Origin: Euperipatoides rowelli
Lineage: Eukaryota; Onychophora; Udeonychophora; Euonychophora; Peripatopsidae
Assembly (NCBI GenBank): GCA_003024985.2
Contig: PXIH01S0015681.1
Direction: 5' to 3' (one strand)
DNA length: 10,194 nucleotides
Shown here: in pieces, positions 1 through 8,011 of the stretch
How the letters are laid out: the number at the start of each line of letters is the position of its first letter
Numbering within the stretch: position 1 is the stretch's first letter
Notes under the pieces: generated by a model
The model's input: only the letters and a program-made list of their open reading frames with translations
Databases searched by the model: none
Told to the model about the DNA's origin: nothing
Made by a program: the position numbers and the translations under genes

Positions 1-511
1 CGGCTTGTCAGTGCTTGATATAAGTTCTAGAACTTTGAACTGTATTGAGAAAGTTGTGTATACATTTTGTTCTAATAAAATAAACCTGAATAATTAATTA
101 ATTAAAAAGTTGGTTAGTATTCCAATGCTTAGCAAGATTATTCCATCAAAAAAATAATGATTCTGAATATTAATAAGGCTTATCAGAAGAGACCAAATAG
201 TTCAAAAGAAAAATACTGAAGCTAAATACTTTTGTTAATTTATTTTCCCATAAAGACTATTTGAGTGTACTAATAGAAAAGTGTAAAATCTCAAGTGTGG
301 GAATTTTGTAAGTTTTCCCCTTTTCCAAGACTTATTGTCACACTATTAGACTTATCTTAGTTCTAATCTTGTCTGTAACTACTGTTGATTATTTACATAT
401 TAGTCTAGTTTATTTATCAAACCTAGGTCATCTCCCTAGAGGCCTAGAGTTTGAAATAATGTATAGATATAACTGTTATTTCGGACATTCTATTATTCTT
501 AATAAAAAACA
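1..511. other. AT-rich stretch without a recognisable gene
   Basis: No frame gives a recognisable protein and no RNA gene is seen. A short TAAT/TTAA run lies near 91-106. A plus-strand open frame of about 66 codons (369-569) overlaps the 123-bp inverted repeat in a different frame from the protein-like one and is treated as chance. Confidence 0.5.
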
Positions 512-673
512 ATGGAAAAAAGTCTTTACTCCAGACCAGATCCCTGTCCTGTTATGTTCACCAATCTAAGGAACTTGAGGACAGTTTATACCACTGATCT
601 ATCCCACTATGACTGCATGAGGTCGAATCACTTTGCATTATGCCCCAAGAAAGCTGGTACTACAAAAGGGTAA
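512..673 (+). CDS. Short exon-like ORF, unknown protein (possible partial exon)
   Basis: An open frame of 53 codons starts at ATG 512 and ends at TAA 671-673. It begins MEKSLYSRPDPCPVMF and contains TVYTTDLSHYDCM and ALCPKKAG. The terminal TAA lies inside GGTAAGA, a good match to a eukaryotic splice donor with the GT at 670-671, so the stretch may be an exon ending at 669 rather than a complete gene; the true exon start would then be a splice acceptor that I cannot place. Residues from about 8 onward are encoded by the 123-bp block that recurs inverted at 9532-9654, where the same peptide type appears. I do not recognise the family. Three cysteines (DPCP, DC, LCP) are visible but no known motif. 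It may be a gene exon, a pseudogene fragment or part of a dispersed repeat. Only the open frame, the donor-like site and the repeat are seen directly. Confidence 0.35.
   Translation: MEKSLYSRPDPCPVMFTNLRNLRTVYTTDLSHYDCMRSNHFALCPKKAGTTKG
534..656 (+). repeat. Left arm of a 123-bp inverted pair
   Basis: Positions 534-656 match the reverse complement of 9532-9654 over 123 bases without a gap. I count ten mismatches, about 92% identity. Similarity stops sharply on both sides: the flanks (before 534 against after 9654, and after 656 against before 9532) do not align by eye. The arms bracket almost 9 kb, including the retrotransposon. Confidence 0.9.
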
Positions 674-769
674 GATATAGGCTTTGTTTGAATTCTGAGA
701 AACTAATTATATGTCCAGACCTTCCATACAAAAAAAAACAAAAGCAGAAGCAAAACAAAAATACTATAT

Positions 770-1447
770 ATAGGGGTAAATGCTTGGCTGGACATAATTA
801 TTCACTTTAAAACACCCAATGAAAAGATGTCCTTATTTGAGTCTGAATCACACGTCCTTTATGAGGAATTGGTAGACAATATTTATGCCTTAAAAAACTT
901 CAAAAATTTATTTTTACCATCCGACGTGAGATCCATTCTTGTGCACAGTTGCAACTTATTGAAACAGAGAAAACGGAGATGGCTGAAATTTTGGCAAAGG
1001 CCGATCATCTCACCTTTCTGTTAGTTCAGCCTAGCGGGGTGTGAAATATGAAGAGGCACTGAACAGTCACAACTATGAGGTCTCTATCGACCAGTGTCGA
1101 GTCAATAAAATGGTTAAACGAATGGAAAGGGGCTACCCACTATATCCTCTTTCCTACGATATGCTAACAGATACAAATACATTGATTTGGATGGTGCTGG
1201 AGACAATAGTGGGACTGAAATTTGCTCTACTGCTGCTGCCAAGGAAAAGAAAACACTAGTGGGACAAACATATGTGAAACTGACCTTGGTTCACGGACAA
1301 ATCTCAGGTCATGTGTCATCCTCAAATGTTCATGTACACAGTAAGAGGAAACACACACATCCAAAAGACAGTCATTCCAACAAGCATAAGAAGAACAGAA
1401 GAGAGAGCTGGCTAAGAAGAAAAAGTGAGAGTGCGAGAAGAAAGTAA
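770..1447 (+). pseudogene. Unrecognised host-like gene remnant with frameshifts and a basic tail
   Basis: Protein-like sequence runs along the plus strand but changes frame three times. One frame covers about 770-944 (open upstream too; internal ATG at 827; includes LYEELVDNIYALKNF). A second covers about 946-1037 (QLQLIETEKTEMAEIL, then HLTFLLVQPSG; helical, possibly coiled coil). A third covers 1041 to about 1194 (KYEEALNSHNYEV, then KRMERGYPLYPLSYDM). The last covers about 1187-1447 and ends in a Lys/Arg/His/Ser-rich tail such as HSNKHKKNRRE before TAA 1445-1447. Another frame stays open to about 1650 and could prolong the basic tail. The pieces join smoothly in order, which points to one former gene, either a pseudogene or a gene in a poorly assembled stretch. 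The basic tail suggests nuclear or nucleic-acid binding, but that is inference only. I do not recognise the family. An alternative is several exons whose introns are too short to see. Confidence 0.5.
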
Positions 1448-2200
1448 CGAGTAACAAAGGAGTGCAAACAGGCAGCATAAAGATAAAATCTGGCATCAAT
1501 CAATGACGGAGGGTCAAAAACCAAAACTGACAGTAAAAAAAATTGGGCTATTTACTAACATTGTTAAAAAAACTTTAGTAAAATTTAATCTAAAAAGGGC
1601 ATTGTGTTGTCTTACTAAAATTGTTTTTAAAGTTTTTACAAAAATTATCTAAACAAAAAAAACTTATATTTGAAATCTAATTATTTTTTTAAAAATTTAT
1701 AATATTTTTTATTATCTTTACTAAAATTGGTTGAAATTTAAAATTTTTATTTATATAAAAATAATGTTTACAAAAATTAAATTATTTAAATAATTAAAGT
1801 CTTAGATTTTAAATTGAATCCTCCGAACGTCTTTGTGCCAGTTTATTTAAAACATATATCCACCATTTCCATGTCAATGTATCATAATCAGTGTTTACCT
1901 TTTTGGATTGTTTTTATTTACTTTTTGCCTGGAAACAAAACAAGACCAAATGAATGAACAGGGATCTACAACCTTTTGTATGGAGGTGGCTCAGTGAAAA
2001 TTGCAGGTAAGAAACAATGTTTTATTTAAAATTCTGTATCTGGGTAACGAATATCCCTTTCATAATTTGTCTTTAAAAAAATTAGGCTAGCAAAAAAACA
2101 TGAATATTTCTTCTCTATTTTACTAGAAAAGTCAGACGAGAGAAAATAATCTACCCTAAAAATAATAATAAAAATGTTAGAAAAAAATAATAAAAAACTA

Positions 2201-2221
2201 AGCGCGCGCTAGTGTACACTA
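2201..2221. repeat. Two abutting perfect palindromes
   Basis: AGCGCGCGCT (2201-2210) is a perfect 10-bp palindrome, and TAGTGTACACTA (2210-2221) is a perfect 12-bp palindrome sharing one base with it. They are the only GC-rich bases in several hundred nearly pure A/T bases. The alternating CGCGCG core is the type that can adopt Z-DNA. The role is unknown; possibilities include a transposon terminus, a dimeric-protein binding site or chance. Confidence 0.75.
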
Positions 2222-2336
2222 AAAAAATATTTTTCCAATTACACCATCCCTACAAACTATTTTTGTAAAAGTTAATTTAACTGAGAGATTTAAGCTTGCT
2301 AATTTTTCAAATAATAATAGACTTGATCTGGACAAG

Positions 2337-2352
2337 ATTTATTTATTTATTT
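2337..2352. repeat. ATTT microsatellite, four units
   Basis: ATTT is repeated four times without interruption in an AT-rich context, just beyond the 3' side of the retrotransposon reading frames. Confidence 0.8.
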
Positions 2353-2441
2353 TGTAATCGCCAGATTTTAATACATCCTTCTAGGTCTTAAATCAAAGTG
2401 AGTACATAGATGGCCGTCAACGATCTTGAGGAGGCGTCCAG

Positions 2442-2618
2442 TTAGTAAATGTTCTTGACAATCGCTAATGTCTGCACATACTGGGCAAGGAAGGTGTACT
2501 GGCCCAGAGATCCTGTGATATCGGCATACATATTGGTTTCTCTTACATCTTTAGTTTCCTCAAACTGCTCGCTAGCTGCTGTAGGTTCGGGTACATGGAC
2601 TGTGTTTTGGCTGGGTCT
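2442..2618 (-). pseudogene. 3' reading-frame remnant downstream of integrase
   Basis: A frame of 58 codons, open from just after a TAA at 2619-2621 to a TAA at 2442-2444, looks protein-like: acidic and polar at first (EQFEETKDVRE), then a mixed segment ITGSLGQYTFLAQYVQT. Another frame (about 2572-2742, including DPCTDCEDLYI) overlaps it and is probably the upstream part before a frame change. The position, just after the GPY/F module, fits the tail of the pol polyprotein or a small third ORF. No transmembrane, furin-like or other envelope sign is seen, so I do not call it env. Confidence 0.45.
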
Positions 2619-2710
2619 TTACTGTGGCAGGCAGGGGAATGTTTGGTTGCGATTTATTTCGAAAATAAATGTAGAGATCCTCACAATCGGTGCAGGGGTC
2701 TTCCTGTGTG

Positions 2711-3428
2711 TCATGATACACATTTTGATGGCAGTGGTTTGCTCCTTACAGTAGTTTTCATGAGTTGTGTTCTTTGTTGCTGTTGTGGAGCTGGTCTAGC
2801 ACTTGTCCTATTTACATTATCGTCAAAGCTTCGAGTGGGTGCATTTAGAACCTCAACAGGTTGAACATCATCTAGAGTTAATCTAGAATAGTAGGGCTTC
2901 AAACGCTCAATGTGTATGTGTTTAACCTGGCTAGGATTTGCAATATTTATTTCTTGATAAGTTAAAAGTGATTGCCTACTGCCTAGCGGTTACACAAAAT
3001 GGTCCTATATAATCTTTGTATTATTTTTCTGCTGACCCCACTATAGGAAGTAGGGTCTAATATCAACGTGAGTTGTCCTAAGCCAAATTCTTTTAAACTA
3101 TATCTGCCCTTCTGTAAGTACAAGAGTTGTATGATGATTGGGTCAGATTTTTATGGACTGTTTCACATGCTAAATTTACGTGCTCGACCATTTCGTTGAC
3201 TAAATCAGGTATGTTGTCTGTGTTTATTTCTTTTTCGGATTCAATTTTGATGAAGGGTAGTATGGGGCGAATCTGTGCACTATATAAAATGGAGTGTTTA
3301 GTGGATCAAAGTTCTACTGTATTTAGTGTGTGCAGAGCATATGAAAGCAGCTCAACCCAGTTTTTGAAATTCTTATCCACCATTTTTGCTAAAACATTTA
3401 TTATTTTGGAGTTGGCTCTTGCCACAGC
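2711..3428 (-). pseudogene. Integrase C-terminal half with GPY/F module (broken)
   Basis: This continues the integrase after a frame change near 3440. From 3428 down the frame reads AVARANSKIINVLAK and on through NWVELLSYALHTLN, the usual catalytic-core end of Gypsy integrases. The residue where these enzymes have the third catalytic acid (ERxN pattern) is Ala, codon GCA at 3420-3422. It lies about 35 residues after the second Asp, the expected spacing. Several stops follow. The GPY/F-type motif YIGPFCVT is at about 2988-3011. After another frame change near 2940 come HIHIERLKPYYS and a polar tail with a QQQQ run (about 2779-2790), ending at the TGA at 2711. The GPY/F module is typical of Ty3/Gypsy integrases and helps in multimerisation. 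The copy is inactive. Confidence 0.85.
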
Positions 3429-3933
3429 TCACTTTGAGGAGGGTGGTAGGGTCTACTATATACTTTTTGGACCCTAAGCCGGCACATAGACCCCTCATTA
3501 TACCACCAGTCATTTGAGCACCTCTGTCAGTAACTATTACGCGAGAACTGCCATATTTTGAAAATATGTTTTGCATATAATCTTTGGCTATAGTGGCAGC
3601 TTCCAAGTTTCTGATGGCACTGCCTATACAAAAATGTGATAGGTCATCTGTCCACAATATTATATATTGATTGCCCCTTGGGGTCTTATTTACTGGACAT
3701 AAAATATCCATAAAGAATTAGTTGAATGGAGTTCTACTGGGAGTGGTTGGTTGTAATGGTGGCTTTATTTTTGGGACACTTCTTCTTTGGCATATGTCAC
3801 ATGACTTAATGTAATTTCTCACATCTGGGTATATGGATCCCCATGTAAAACATGCCTTTATTCTCCAGACGGTTTTAAAATCAGAGAGATGTCTGCTGGT
3901 GATGGTATTGTGATAGTGGTAGTGCTTACAGTG
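3373..3933 (-). pseudogene. Integrase zinc module and catalytic core (broken)
   Basis: Integrase inserts the element's DNA copy into the genome. One frame runs from about 3933 to the stop at 3373, with one in-frame TAA at 3718-3720. The N-terminal zinc-binding module is visible: His in SRHLSDFK (about 3889-3891), then 29 residues, then the CxxC pair in SCDICQRR; an earlier His lies seven residues before the first. The core starts MDILCPVNK, where the D is the first catalytic Asp (codon 3706-3708); the family normally has Gly where this copy has Cys. The second Asp is in VIVTDRGAQ, 60 residues further (codon 3526-3528). After about 3440 this frame departs from the family and the true continuation is in another frame. 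Reading of the HHCC and D,D motifs is direct; the family call is firm. Confidence 0.9.
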
Positions 3934-4022
3934 GCTATGTCTGCTGATGGATCGGCATCAGGGCTCTTATACAACCAGTCGGCAAAAATATTTTCCCTAC
4001 CGGGTATGTGCTCGAACTGTAA
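3861..4022 (-). pseudogene. RNase H C-terminal tail and RNase H-integrase linker
   Basis: This frame reads EHIPGRENIFADWL, matching the conserved end of Gypsy RNase H domains (HIPG, then N.ADxLSR), and then a Ser/Thr/Pro-rich linker to the TAA at 3858-3860. It is offset from the main RNase H frame above it, which stops at 4048-4050, and overlaps the integrase zinc-module frame below, so it is bounded by frameshifts on both sides. Confidence 0.8.
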
Positions 4023-4047
4023 AAAAATATTCCTGCATCTGGAGTAC

Positions 4048-4545
4048 CTATCTTATTAACCATTTACTTTGGTCTTTTAATTGGAACATATATGTGAGGG
4101 GCCTATGATCAGTTCTTTGGATTATGGGATATCCATAAACAATATGCCTAAATTGTTGTAGTGAGTAGACGATAGCAAGTGCTTCTATTTCGATAGTGGC
4201 ATAATTGCGTTCAGCTGGTTTTAACTTTCTACTACAGTAGGCTATGGGCAGTAATTTGCCTTCTGATTTTTCCTGTTCCAGAAGCCCTCCTAAATCAATT
4301 TCTGAAGCATCTGTAGATATGAAGAATCTTTTACTAAAGTCTGGGTGAGCTAGTAAGGGTGCGTTTGTAAGCTGTTCTTTTAAAGCGTTAAACACTTTAT
4401 CTGCCTCTGGAGTCCATACAACTTTTTCTGTAAAATTTTTGAAGAATTTTCTATAAAAGCCCACAGAGCCTAGAAAGCTGTGGATGTGTCTGATGGTGAT
4501 TGGTCTATGGAATTCAGTTACAGCCTCAATGATTTGAATAATGGG
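4048..4545 (-). pseudogene. RT connection and RNase H domain, best preserved part of pol
   Basis: RNase H removes the RNA strand of the RNA-DNA hybrid. The frame is open from about 4545 to TAG 4048-4050. It begins with the RT thumb/connection segment HSFLGSVGFYRKFFKNF and continues through WTPEADKVFNALKEQL and PLLAHPDFSKRFF into RNase H. Counting from the GTG codon at 4464 as residue 1, the catalytic acids are Asp52 (STDAS), Glu94 (ATIEIEALAIVY) and Asp119 (RTDHRPL), all present, and the CSRKL motif is at about 77-81. The GTG is not a real start, because the frame continues upstream. The frame is lost near 4545 at its start and near 4048 at its end. Typical of Ty3/Gypsy and confidently assigned. 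Confidence 0.94.
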
Positions 4546-4906
4546 CCTAGTGCATCTTTGTCAACTAAATGTCCTAGAAACTTTAATGAGCTTCGAAATA
4601 AACAGCACTTGCTAGGTTTTACAGCAATATTAATTTTTTTTAAAGTGCCTAGAACTTCCTCTAGCACTTCAAAATGTTCCTCAATGGTATCGGTAAAAAT
4701 TATATCATCCAACTTAGACATTTATTTATCATTTCTTGAAAAATGTCTGCTGAGTTACTTAGTCCCTGTGGAAGCTTTTTTGGCTCATAGACTCTTCAGG
4801 GCAAAGAGCATCAAAATTTAAACTGTATAGACTCAGCTAGAGATACTTTATAGTAGCCATTATTCAAATCTAGTGTAGAAAAGAACTCAGTGCTTCCCAA
4901 TCTCAA
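4518..4906 (-). pseudogene. Reverse transcriptase palm (broken)
   Basis: The RT active-site motifs lie in two frames. In one (about 4906-4722), motif A reads FFSTLDLNNGYYKV with its catalytic Asp (codon 4868-4870), and a motif-B-like LPQGLSNSADIFQ follows after two stops. In the other (4721-4518), motif C reads KLDDIIF, keeping both aspartates of the YxDD box but with Lys where Tyr is expected. It then runs through FEVLEEVLGTLKKINI and CLFRSSLKFLGHLV, the usual post-motif-C pattern of Gypsy RTs. Frame changes near 4900, 4722 and 4540 disconnect it from the fingers upstream and the thumb downstream. Confidence 0.9.
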
Positions 4907-5633
4907 TAGAATATTGTCGATACTCATAAGAGGAAAAATGTAGGGTTCCAGTTGCACGTTGATTGTCCCTTTTTAGCACTACTAGAAAGGGTATATTGCA
5001 TCTGGTATCTGTGGCAGGGGCAATGATGCCAGTGGCCTCAAATTGTGCCATCTTTTTTTTGAGTGGCACATACAATGAGTGGGGTATCCGATACTGTTTT
5101 TGATAGAAATAGCAGTTATCGATAAATTTAGGTTCCACGGGTGGGACAAGAGCACCAGTGATATTTGCCACAACTTCTATAAGAATAACTTTGTAGTATA
5201 ACAATTTTCTCAATTTTTCTTTATGTAAATTGGAAATGTTTAGTTTGTTCACCTTAAATAAATCATGAATGTTTCTGTGTGGAGTAGGCTGTATAACAGG
5301 CTCAATATTAACAGAGGCTATTTCAACTGTTTTATTGAATATGTTGTTCCAGCTGTCGTTTATTTTCATGTCAAAGTGAATCAAACTTTTTCCTATATCG
5401 ATATGTGCATTATGTTCCTTTAAAAAGTCCATGCCTAAAATGACACTAAATAAAGTACCGGTAAACATTTTTGCAACTAGTACAGACTGGATAAAATTTA
5501 TGTTATTAATTGATAAGTTGACATTTGTTCTGACAGCCTGCAATGATTGACTAGAGACCGGTGAAGTTAAAATAGTGTGGCCTGATCCGCAATTTATCAG
5601 TTCAGGGCTTACGCATCTTTGGCTGACTATCAA
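4887..5633 (-). pseudogene. Protease C-terminal half, linker and RT fingers
   Basis: This is the longest open frame of the element (248 codons). The first codon is a TTG at 5631-5633 and not a real start; the frame stays open a little further upstream. Residues about 65-71 are ILGMDFL, the conserved late motif of retroviral-type aspartic proteases, followed by a Leu/Ile/His-rich stretch. Residues about 100-180 are the PR-RT linker. From about 183 (IPHSLYVPLKKKM, then FEATGIIAPATD and IPFLVVLKR) it is the start of the RT fingers, where Gypsy elements have a P..L...V...I..ml..GiI.Ps pattern. The frame breaks near 4900, just before RT motif A. The protease catalytic Asp would lie upstream in another frame and is not preserved. 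Confidence 0.9.
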
Positions 5634-5639
5634 ATACTC

Positions 5640-6160
5640 AGTCCTGAAATGATAAGAACTATGTATTCTCTTCTAAAATCTTTATTTTTATCATTGGTTT
5701 GGTTGGAAAACCATTAAGAAAAGGAATAGTCAAATTAGTATATTTAGTATGTTTATTTTTATTTTGACTAAAATTACTGTTATTAATATCATCTTTGTTT
5801 TTATTTAAATATTGAAATTTGTCAATGTTCATATCTATGTAGGCAAGGCTTCTTCTTCATATTACCACCAGCGATGTACCCAATGTCACCTGTAATTATT
5901 CTTGGACCGTTAGTTGACCCGTGCTTGGTTACCACATTTTTTTGTTTGTATTTTCTATCATTTTATTTTGTCTAATGTTATTTCTCTTCTTTTTCAAATC
6001 CTCTTCTCCTTCTGGAATGAACAGCCCACCAAAACACACTCTTTTCCACTTATCTTGGCCAACTCTATGGTTAGTCTTAATGATTGGTTCCGCTTTAACT
6101 AATTGTGCCTCCCTTTTATCATGGGCTTTGTTTACTGAGGGGAGGCATTGGAGTTTAACG
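5640..6160 (-). pseudogene. Gag-protease linker and protease N-terminus (broken)
   Basis: The sequence is protein-like but spread over two frames. About 6160-5937 gives a charged stretch (KWKRVCFGGLFIPEGEEDL). About 5939-5822 in another frame gives NGPRIITGDIGYIAGGNM. About 5830-5662 returns to the first frame with an Asn/Lys-rich stretch and then LTIPFLNGFPTKPMI, the strand that normally leads into the D-T/S-G active site of a Gypsy protease. At that place the sequence reads KIKILEENT followed by TAG (5659-5661). No D-S/T-G triplet is found in any frame there, so the protease active site is lost, probably through an indel plus point changes. Confidence 0.7.
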
Positions 6161-6212
6161 CTTCTTCAGGAGGTTTATTATTTGTTGTGGACATTTTTGA
6201 AACTTTTTCTCT

Positions 6213-7543
6213 TCAGCAATATTTGGCAATGTGTCCGCGGCCTTGGCGGGCCATGCACCTTATGACAGCGGGACGTTGATGCAATATTATAGTGTTTGGT
6301 TTATGTCCCTCATGCTCGTATGCATCGTTTGTGTATTCATCATTAATGTTAGTTTCATCAACTTCAGCTAAAGAGGCTGGGGTTGGTTCTATGGCTCATT
6401 TCTTTCTAAATGTTTCCTGGTTTGAACCACCCAATTCGTATAAATGTGGATTATTTTCATCCAATTCATTTGTGATCTCTACGAGTTGGACGCTAGAGCA
6501 TGTAAGCTCTATGGCTTTATAGTACTTTTCATAGTCTAGTGCAGTGTTCACAGCTTGTGTAAGCATTCTAGGCTGGTGTTTTAGTACATCCAATCTCAGT
6601 GATGAGTTTGCTATGCTTCTCTTAAACTGTGTCAGCAACAATTCTCCTTTCATTTGTTGGTTCCAATGCGGTCCCAACGTGTTTGATGTGGTTATCAAAC
6701 ATTGCTGATAAGCCCCTAGTGATTCGCCTTTTGAATGTAGGCAGGCTAACACTAACTTCAGACCATCATCTTCTTCGGGCGTTTTTGAAAATAAAATTTT
6801 AAATTGTCTGATGCGTTCTTTCATGGATATGCCCTTGAAGTTACCTAGACCACTGTTGTACTGTATTCTAACCTTTACTGAAAGCTTAGTTTCTAAAACT
6901 TGTTTCATGATATTGGGGGTCCAGTTTAGGTCTTTGGCTACACAAGTAAAAGATGCTCACCATCTGTCACATTCAAAAATGTCATCTGGATCACCTTGAA
7001 ATGTTGATAGCATTGCAAGTATCGTGGGACTTACGTATTGAGATACGCTAGTAGTAGCATACAGTATAACAGGGCCACTATACCTTACTGTGACTCTATC
7101 CCTAACTGATGCAACTACATGACCACTGGGTCTAGATGCTATCATATTTGGACTATTTATATCCTGGGCACCTATATCTAGTTCTAGATCATCCCTATCA
7201 TCCATCTCTCGTAAGGGCTCTTTAACTAGGTAGACTAACTCATTGCTTTCATTATTGCGTATATTGCGCTCCGACAAAAGTTCCCTTACTTTATTGCCTA
7301 ACCATTCAATTTCCCTGTTTTGAGTTATGACCTTTTCCTGCAAAGTATCTATTATTTTAGGGTTAAAATGAACGGGGGAATAGGCTTCTCTGTCACTATT
7401 TTGATCAGTGGGGGACTCCAGGAGTCTACATTGGCATAAATGACAGGGGAAATTCCAGCAGCTGCAAGAGGTTGCTGTATATCCATCTCCTTGCTTGGCA
7501 GTACGCTAACTGTATCAGCTATAGGTTTAGTGCTTGACGCCAT
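6213..7543 (-). pseudogene. gag: gag, structural polyprotein (broken)
   Basis: Gag forms the particle that packages the element's RNA. The likely start is ATG 7541-7543 (MASSTKPIADTV). After a frameshift between about 7415 and 7355 one frame holds to 6213, interrupted by TGA at 6957-6959 and 6396-6398 and ending at TGA 6213-6215. In order: a helical, probably coiled-coil N-terminal segment (TLQEKVITQNREIEWL, about 7350-7300), a capsid-type region with LSTFQGDPDDIF and, further on, LLTQFKRSIANSSLRL and TLDYEK-like ALDYEKYYKAIEL, then a zinc-knuckle-like CMARQGRGHIAKYC at 6216-6257. In that knuckle the second Cys of the CX2CX4HX4C pattern is Arg (CGC, 6246-6248). A length of about 440 codons is normal for Gypsy gag. 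Confidence 0.85.
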
Positions 7544-7879
7544 TTTGTCTATGGTTTTACAAGTCAATATGTAGTTTTTTTTCAACAAAATATTTAAAAA
7601 TTATTGTTCCTATAGATGTTATTTTGGTCTCCTCTGATAGCCAGAAAAATTTTATGAACAAAAATATTTCAGTCTCCCTTTTCAAAGACATTGTTCCACA
7701 GCAAAAATTTAATAATTATTACTCAGTTCAGAGATTTACAGAGAAAAATAGGATATCTAGACTTTTGAAGTTTCCTCTCTTTTCTCTAGTCCGTTGAGGA
7801 ATTATCTTTCTGTCTGTGTGTGGCTTTTAAAATATGGCTTTGCCAGTGCCTTATTAAACATTAATATCAATATTTTTCT

Positions 7880-7893
7880 GGGGGAGGGGGGAG
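7880..7893 (+). other. G-rich purine tract
   Basis: GGGGGAGGGGGGAG is followed by TAGTGG in a strongly AT-rich neighbourhood. It resembles a retroelement polypurine tract but is on the strand opposite to the resident element's coding strand, so it cannot be that element's 3' polypurine tract. Confidence 0.7.
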
Positions 7894-7989
7894 TAGTGGA
7901 AAAAATATTTTCTTTGTAATAATAAAAACGAATTTTCAAGCTTAATTTTATCAAAAAATGCTAAAAAAATTTGGGTTCATGGAAAATTT

Positions 7990-8011
7990 AATATACAACA
8001 ATTTGTATATT
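7990..8011. repeat. Perfect 9-bp inverted repeat (hairpin)
   Basis: AATATACAA and TTGTATATT are perfect reverse complements separated by the four bases CAAT. It lies in the retrotransposon leader. An AT-only stem of this size could be chance in such sequence. Confidence 0.6.

Larger units (their letters stand above)
1448..2440. other. AT-rich intergenic stretch with degenerate short repeats
   Basis: No convincing gene. From about 1548 to 1800 the sequence is almost entirely A and T, with imperfect recurrences of TTACTAAAATTG (near 1554, 1610 and 1718) and of TTTACAAAAATTA (near 1633 and 1765). AAT-rich tracts lie at about 2157-2196. If the retrotransposon kept its 3' LTR it should begin within or just above this stretch, but I find no pair of matching LTR sequences here and above 8075. 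Confidence 0.6.

Noticed and set aside
763-772. TATA-box-like ACTATATATA upstream of the left gene remnant
   Set aside because: The protein-like frame stays open through it, and TATA-like words are expected by chance in such AT-rich DNA.
1227-1499. Minus-strand open frame of 90 codons with a signal-peptide-like start
   Set aside because: It is antisense to the Lys/Arg/His-rich tail of the plus-strand gene remnant; its Phe/Leu/Ser content is the complement of AAG/AGA-rich codons.
2001-2012. Splice-donor-like TTGCAGGTAAGA, suggesting a host exon just upstream
   Set aside because: The upstream sequence has only a short open stretch ending in TGA before the site, and a single consensus match is not enough to call an exon.
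2449-2864. Plus-strand open frames with hydrophobic, membrane-like translations
   Set aside because: They are antisense to the retrotransposon's 3' coding remnants; the hydrophobicity comes from reading the complement of polar codons.
3127-3477. Plus-strand open frame of 116 codons
   Set aside because: It is antisense to recognisable integrase sequence on the minus strand and has no protein-family pattern.
4480-4821. Plus-strand open frame of 113 codons
   Set aside because: It is antisense to the RT palm with its LDD motif.
5914-6522. Three plus-strand open frames, hydrophobic and Phe/Leu/Ser-rich
   Set aside because: They are antisense to the gag zinc knuckle and gag-protease linker, whose minus-strand reading is recognisable.
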